NCBI GenBank assembly: GCA_018658105.1 | Contig: JABHVW010000001.1 | Coordinates: 1 to 64,000, forward strand | Direction of reading: 5' to 3' | Source of the DNA: Candidatus Peregrinibacteria bacterium | GTDB lineage: Bacteria; Patescibacteriota; Gracilibacteria; UBA1369; 2-02-FULL-48-14 | DNA length: 64,000 nucleotides | The notes under the pieces: generated by a model | What the model saw: the letters and a program-made list of their open reading frames with translations, nothing else | What the model was told of the DNA's origin: nothing | Databases searched by the model: none | Shown: piece by piece, positions 60,732 to 64,000 of the stretch | Layout: each line of letters starts with the position of its first letter | Position numbering within the stretch: position 1 is the first letter of the stretch | Position numbers and translations under genes: made by a program

Positions 60732-60769
60732 GGGCTCGCGTAGAATATCGTGTACATAACCCACATAAA

Positions 60770-61387
60770 ATGAGTAACTTTTTGAGTCAGTTGGAATGGA
60801 GAAATGCAGAGAAACATTTTGATGCTTCGAAGCCGCTTGAAGAGGATTTGTTGAATAAAATATTGGCTGCGACGCGAATGGCGCCGAGTTCTTATGGAAT
60901 TCAGCCTTATCATATTTATGTTGTTTCTAATGCAGAAATGAAGACCAAATTGAGGGCTGAGGCTTTTGATCAAGCTCAGTTTACTGATGCTCCTTACATT
61001 TTGGTTTTTGCTAGTAGGAATGATTTTGATGCGAGGATTGATGGATATTTTGAAACTGCGAGTGGTGGTGATGCGGAGGCGCGTGAGAAGCTAAAAGGAT
61101 ATGAAGATATGATGAGAGGAAGGGTTAGTGGTATGCCAGAGGAAGAGAAGATGTCTTGGGCGCACAGACAAACATATATTGCGCTTGGCTTTGCGATGGC
61201 GGCGGCGGCGGAAACTGGGGTTGCATCTTGCCCGATGGAAGGCTTTAATACGGCAAAATTTGACGAGCTCCTGGGCTTACCTGCCCATATGAAGAGCGTG
61301 GTTACCTTGAGCCTGGGTTACGGTGATGGCACTGAATCGAGGCCGAAAGTTAGATTCCCTGAAAACGATTTATTTACACATGTTTAA
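60770..61387 (+). CDS. Nitroreductase family flavoprotein
   Basis: 205 residues, NfsB-like: EWRNAEKHFDASKPLEEDLL, the FMN segment ATRMAPSSYGIQPYHIYVVSN, and C-terminal LGFAMAAAAETGVASCPMEGFN. FMN-dependent NAD(P)H reductase of quinones or nitro compounds; the true substrate is unknown. TAGAAT at 60741-60746 gives a promoter with a ~17-nt leader. Overlaps the next gene by 8 bp. Confidence 0.93.
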   Translation: MSNFLSQLEWRNAEKHFDASKPLEEDLLNKILAATRMAPSSYGIQPYHIYVVSNAEMKTKLRAEAFDQAQFTDAPYILVFASRNDFDARIDGYFETASGGDAEAREKLKGYEDMMRGRVSGMPEEEKMSWAHRQTYIALGFAMAAAAETGVASCPMEGFNTAKFDELLGLPAHMKSVVTLSLGYGDGTESRPKVRFPENDLFTHV

Positions 61388-62144
61388 AAGAGACAAACTT
61401 AGAATTTTATACGTTCAGGTTCGGACCGGTTACACGGCTGAACATGAAACTGCGGCAATCTTGAAATATTCGAAACTGAATCCTGAGCAACTGATCACAT
61501 TCAATGCTTTAGAGGAGAAATTATCTGAAAATATGGCAGAGGCTTATGATGGAGTTTTTATTGCTGGAAGCGGTGAATTTAATGTCTCTAAAGGCCAGCC
61601 CGCAGAGCAAATGCCTGAGCTTTTGGCTTTTATAAAATATACGGTTGAGCATGGTGTTCCCTTTTTGGGAATGTGTTACGGTGGGCAACTTTTGGCGAAG
61701 GCCACAGGTGGTACTCTGGAATATGCGCCTGAAAGAGCGGAAGTGAAAAGTATACGAATGGATAAAAGTAAAGAAGCTGCTTCTGATGTTTTGTATGAGG
61801 ATATGCCTGATTCGTTTATGGCGAATTGTGGTCGTAGTGATGATATTACTGAGCTGAAAAACTGCGTATTGCTTGCGTCGTCTGATTTGGTGAAAAACCA
61901 TGCCTTTAAAGTTATTGGGCAGCCGGCTTATGGAATGCAGTTTCATCCGGAGCTGAATCAAAAAGAGAATCGTGAACGTGCGCATTGGACGCTGACTGAA
62001 AGTGAGTATGCAGAAAAATATAGAGGCAAGGTCGACGTTGATGCCGTACTTGCCTCTATAGATAGAACAGATCATGCCTGTTCTTTAATTGAAAAATTTG
62101 TGACTAGAATAGTCCTTCCTCTTGCTCAGGAGCGTCATGGCTAG
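61380..62144 (+). CDS. Class I glutamine amidotransferase-like protein
   Basis: 254 residues. Cys nucleophile in FLGMCYGGQLLA and His-Glu in GMQFHPELN give a complete GATase triad. It stands alone without a synthetase domain, as in GMP-synthase-like GATases such as PuuD-unrelated stand-alone forms. Start is ATG 61380 (MFKRDKLRILYVQV), overlapping the nitroreductase stop. The 3' end overlaps convergent pnp by 41 bp. The partner enzyme is not identified. Confidence 0.85.
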   Translation: MFKRDKLRILYVQVRTGYTAEHETAAILKYSKLNPEQLITFNALEEKLSENMAEAYDGVFIAGSGEFNVSKGQPAEQMPELLAFIKYTVEHGVPFLGMCYGGQLLAKATGGTLEYAPERAEVKSIRMDKSKEAASDVLYEDMPDSFMANCGRSDDITELKNCVLLASSDLVKNHAFKVIGQPAYGMQFHPELNQKENRERAHWTLTESEYAEKYRGKVDVDAVLASIDRTDHACSLIEKFVTRIVLPLAQERHG

Positions 62145-64000
62145 GTGCCGCTGGTGCTGGTGCTGCAGGTGCAGGAGCCGGTGCATCTTGCTTTGGTGCA
62201 GGAGCTGGAGCCGTTGCTGGTTTTGCACCAGGCATTGGCCCATCGTAGAACTCTTTCATTGAAAGATTGTATCTTCCCTTGTCGTCAACTTTGATAAGTT
62301 TAACTCTAACCTTGTCGCCTTCTTTAAGTACGTCTGCAACATTGTTTACACGGAAAGGTCGAATGTTTGAGATGTGAACTAGACCGTCTTTTCCTGGAAC
62401 GAATTCCACGAAAGCTCCGAAGTCCATAATGCTCACAACTGTACCATCGAACTCTTCTCCAATTTCTGGAGTGTAAGTAAGCTGTTTAACCCAAGTTTCT
62501 GCTTTGGTTCCAGACTCTTGATCTGGGGCTGTGATAGTTACAATACCAGTTTGATCGATGTCGATTTCAACACCACATTCATCAGTAATCTTTTTGATAG
62601 TTTCACCACCCTTACCAATTACAGTTCTAATTTGATCTGGGTCGATAACGATGTTCATGATTAATGGTGCGTACTGATTTAGCTCAGTTCGAGGTTTGTC
62701 GAGAGCCTTCATCATTTCACCCATGATGTAAGCGCGGCCTTCTTTAGCCTTAGCTAGAGCCTCGCGCATCATTTCAACTGTGATACCTTTAACTTTGATA
62801 TCCATTTGAAGGGCTGTGATTCCGCCTTCGGTACCAGTTACTTTGAAGTCCATGTCACCGGCGAAATCTTCGAAACCTTGAATATCTGAAAGAATAACGT
62901 AGTTACCTGTTCCAGTTTCTTTGAATGCATTGTCTACAACTAGACCCATTGCGATTCCGGCTACAGGTTTTTTGATTTGAATACCTGCATCCATAAGTGA
63001 AAGAGTTGATCCACAAACTGAAGCCATTGAACTTGAACCGTTACAAGTAACGATCTCTGAAACAAGTAGCAAAGTGTATGGGCAAGTGTCTTTTTCTGGA
63101 ATCATTGGTAGAAGCGCTCTTTCTGCAAGTGCGCCGTGACCGATTTCTCTTCGAGATGAACCTCGAAGCATTCTAGCCTCCCCAACTGAATATGGTGGGA
63201 AGTTGTAGTAATGTATGTAACGCTTTTCTGTATCAACATCCATTGTATCAACGATTTGAGCTGCACCAGGACCGCCAAGTGTAGCGATTGTAAGGGCTTG
63301 AGTCTCTCCACGTTGGAAAAGTGCTGAACCGTGAGTTCTTGGGATTAGACCAACTTCACAAGTTACAGGACGAACTTCGTCTGCTGCTCGGCCATCGATA
63401 CGTTCACCTTTTTCAAGGATGTTTGCTCGAAGGTTACCGTCCATCATTTTTGTAAGTGCGTCCATAAGAGCGCCTTCGCTGTGCGTACCTTCTTCGATTT
63501 GAGCTGCGAAATGTCCAAGAACTTTTTCTTCAAGGCCATGGATTCCAGCTTTAATAGCTTTCTTTCCTTTACCTTTAACTGTGTCTAGATCTTCTTTTGT
63601 GATTAGAGCTTTCAGCGCCTCAATCATACTTTCGTCAGTAGCCTTAAGTGTAGGTACTTTAGGAGTTGGATTGATTTTGTCTCGCATTTCGATTTGAAGT
63701 GCGCAAATTTCTTTGATTACGCTGTGAGCAAGCTCGAGAGCTTTTAGGTAATCTTCTTCAGTTACTTCGTTTGAACCGGCTTCCACCATAGTGATTGCGT
63801 CGGCTGTACCTGCAACGATTAGGTCGAGGTCGCCTTCTTCAGTCTCTTCCATAGTTGGGAAAACGATTAGTTCACCGTCTTTCATTCCGATGCGAACTGC
63901 AGAAACTGGCCCATCAAAAGGCAAGCCACCAATAGTCATTGCACATGAAATTCCAGTAAGTGCGATTGTTCCTGGCTCGTTAACTAGATCTGCAGAGAGA
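62104..64000 (-). CDS. pnp: Polyribonucleotide nucleotidyltransferase, N-terminus beyond the window
   Basis: 3'-5' phosphorolytic exoribonuclease of the degradosome. The reading frame stays open to base 64000 (LVNEPGTIALTGISCAMTIGG), so the N-terminal part of the first RNase PH domain is missing. Seen: the all-alpha linker, second RNase PH domain (GERIDGRAADEVRP, RTHGSALFQRGETQAL, GDMDFKVTGTEGGITALQMD), KH domain (IGKGGETIKKI), S1 domain (GTVVSIMDFGAFVEFVPGKDGLVHIS) and a Pro/Ala-rich tail of ~45 residues, longer than usual. Confidence 0.97.
   Translation of the reverse strand, partial: LSADLVNEPGTIALTGISCAMTIGGLPFDGPVSAVRIGMKDGELIVFPTMEETEEGDLDLIVAGTADAITMVEAGSNEVTEEDYLKALELAHSVIKEICALQIEMRDKINPTPKVPTLKATDESMIEALKALITKEDLDTVKGKGKKAIKAGIHGLEEKVLGHFAAQIEEGTHSEGALMDALTKMMDGNLRANILEKGERIDGRAADEVRPVTCEVGLIPRTHGSALFQRGETQALTIATLGGPGAAQIVDTMDVDTEKRYIHYYNFPPYSVGEARMLRGSSRREIGHGALAERALLPMIPEKDTCPYTLLLVSEIVTCNGSSSMASVCGSTLSLMDAGIQIKKPVAGIAMGLVVDNAFKETGTGNYVILSDIQGFEDFAGDMDFKVTGTEGGITALQMDIKVKGITVEMMREALAKAKEGRAYIMGEMMKALDKPRTELNQYAPLIMNIVIDPDQIRTVIGKGGETIKKITDECGVEIDIDQTGIVTITAPDQESGTKAETWVKQLTYTPEIGEEFDGTVVSIMDFGAFVEFVPGKDGLVHISNIRPFRVNNVADVLKEGDKVRVKLIKVDDKGRYNLSMKEFYDGPMPGAKPATAPAPAPKQDAPAPAPAAPAPAAPSHDAPEQEEGLF

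Overview
This 64-kb window looks like chromosome from a small-genome bacterium of the Candidate Phyla Radiation (Patescibacteria). That placement is inference. It rests on low GC with AT-rich starts, dense small and unrecognised genes, an FtsA gene beside a large single-pass membrane protein of a type I associate with these genomes, an archaeal/eukaryote-type ProRS, and almost no Shine-Dalgarno sequences. TGA is an ordinary stop (orf at 63, dut, tmk, mscS), so this is not a UGA-recoding Gracilibacteria/Absconditabacteria lineage. A relatively rich folate and nucleotide metabolism would fit a Peregrinibacteria-like group, but no 16S rRNA is present to settle it.

Layout. 1-8.5 kb: rplK-rplA, then dut-tmk-folD-purF-purD and a small partner, a histone-tail-like YtxH protein, maf and rpsT. 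8.5-12.6 kb is an accessory stretch: a C39-fold pseudoprotease, a Thr/Asp-rich lipoprotein, DUF378, several orphan small genes, a gene remnant, a possible toxin-type RNase behind a perfect 18-bp palindrome, and a CAT-anticodon tRNA. 12.6-26 kb: patatin, a Fur-family regulator divergent from iscS-iscU, pabABC, an rRNA m5C methyltransferase, rpmF-nusB-rnc, a BI-1 protein, ftsA plus a membrane partner, proS. 26-34 kb: repeats and a candidate small RNA, a subtilase, an ECF sigma factor operon divergent from a His-rich exported protein, and a UvrD-like helicase fused to a RecB-type Fe-S nuclease. 34-55.9 kb is mostly housekeeping (comF, glycosyltransferase, dnaX, folC, ligA, sortase, mnmA, rel, ychF, mscS, FNR-like reductase, xthA, folA, thyA) with a three-gene block of unknown proteins at 40.8-43.7 kb. 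55.9-60.8 kb is again accessory: a VapBC pair, a secreted zinc protease, orphan membrane and secreted proteins, dispersed repeats, an aberrant tRNA-like gene and tRNA-Gly. The right edge holds a nitroreductase, a glutamine amidotransferase and pnp (cut by the window end).

How genes work together. dut, tmk, thyA, folA, folD, folC and pabABC together supply dTMP and reduced folate; folD links to purF/purD for purines. Fur, IscS/IscU and a VIT-type transporter form an iron/Fe-S theme. Rel, ECF sigma, NusB, RNase III, PNPase and MnmA cover regulation and RNA handling.

The strongest non-obvious signal is promoter placement. At about 15 genes a -10 hexamer (TATAAT, TAAACT, TACAAT and similar) ends only 6-10 nt before the start codon, often with a -35 17-18 nt upstream. 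This predicts leaderless mRNAs as a routine way to start translation here. Other leads are an aberrant CCA-ending tRNA-like RNA with a degenerate partial copy beside it, two candidate small RNAs with their own promoters, matching ECF-type promoters on both sides of the sigma gene, a HisA-like enzyme lacking its catalytic Asp, and interlocking 3' ends at 11 convergent gene pairs.
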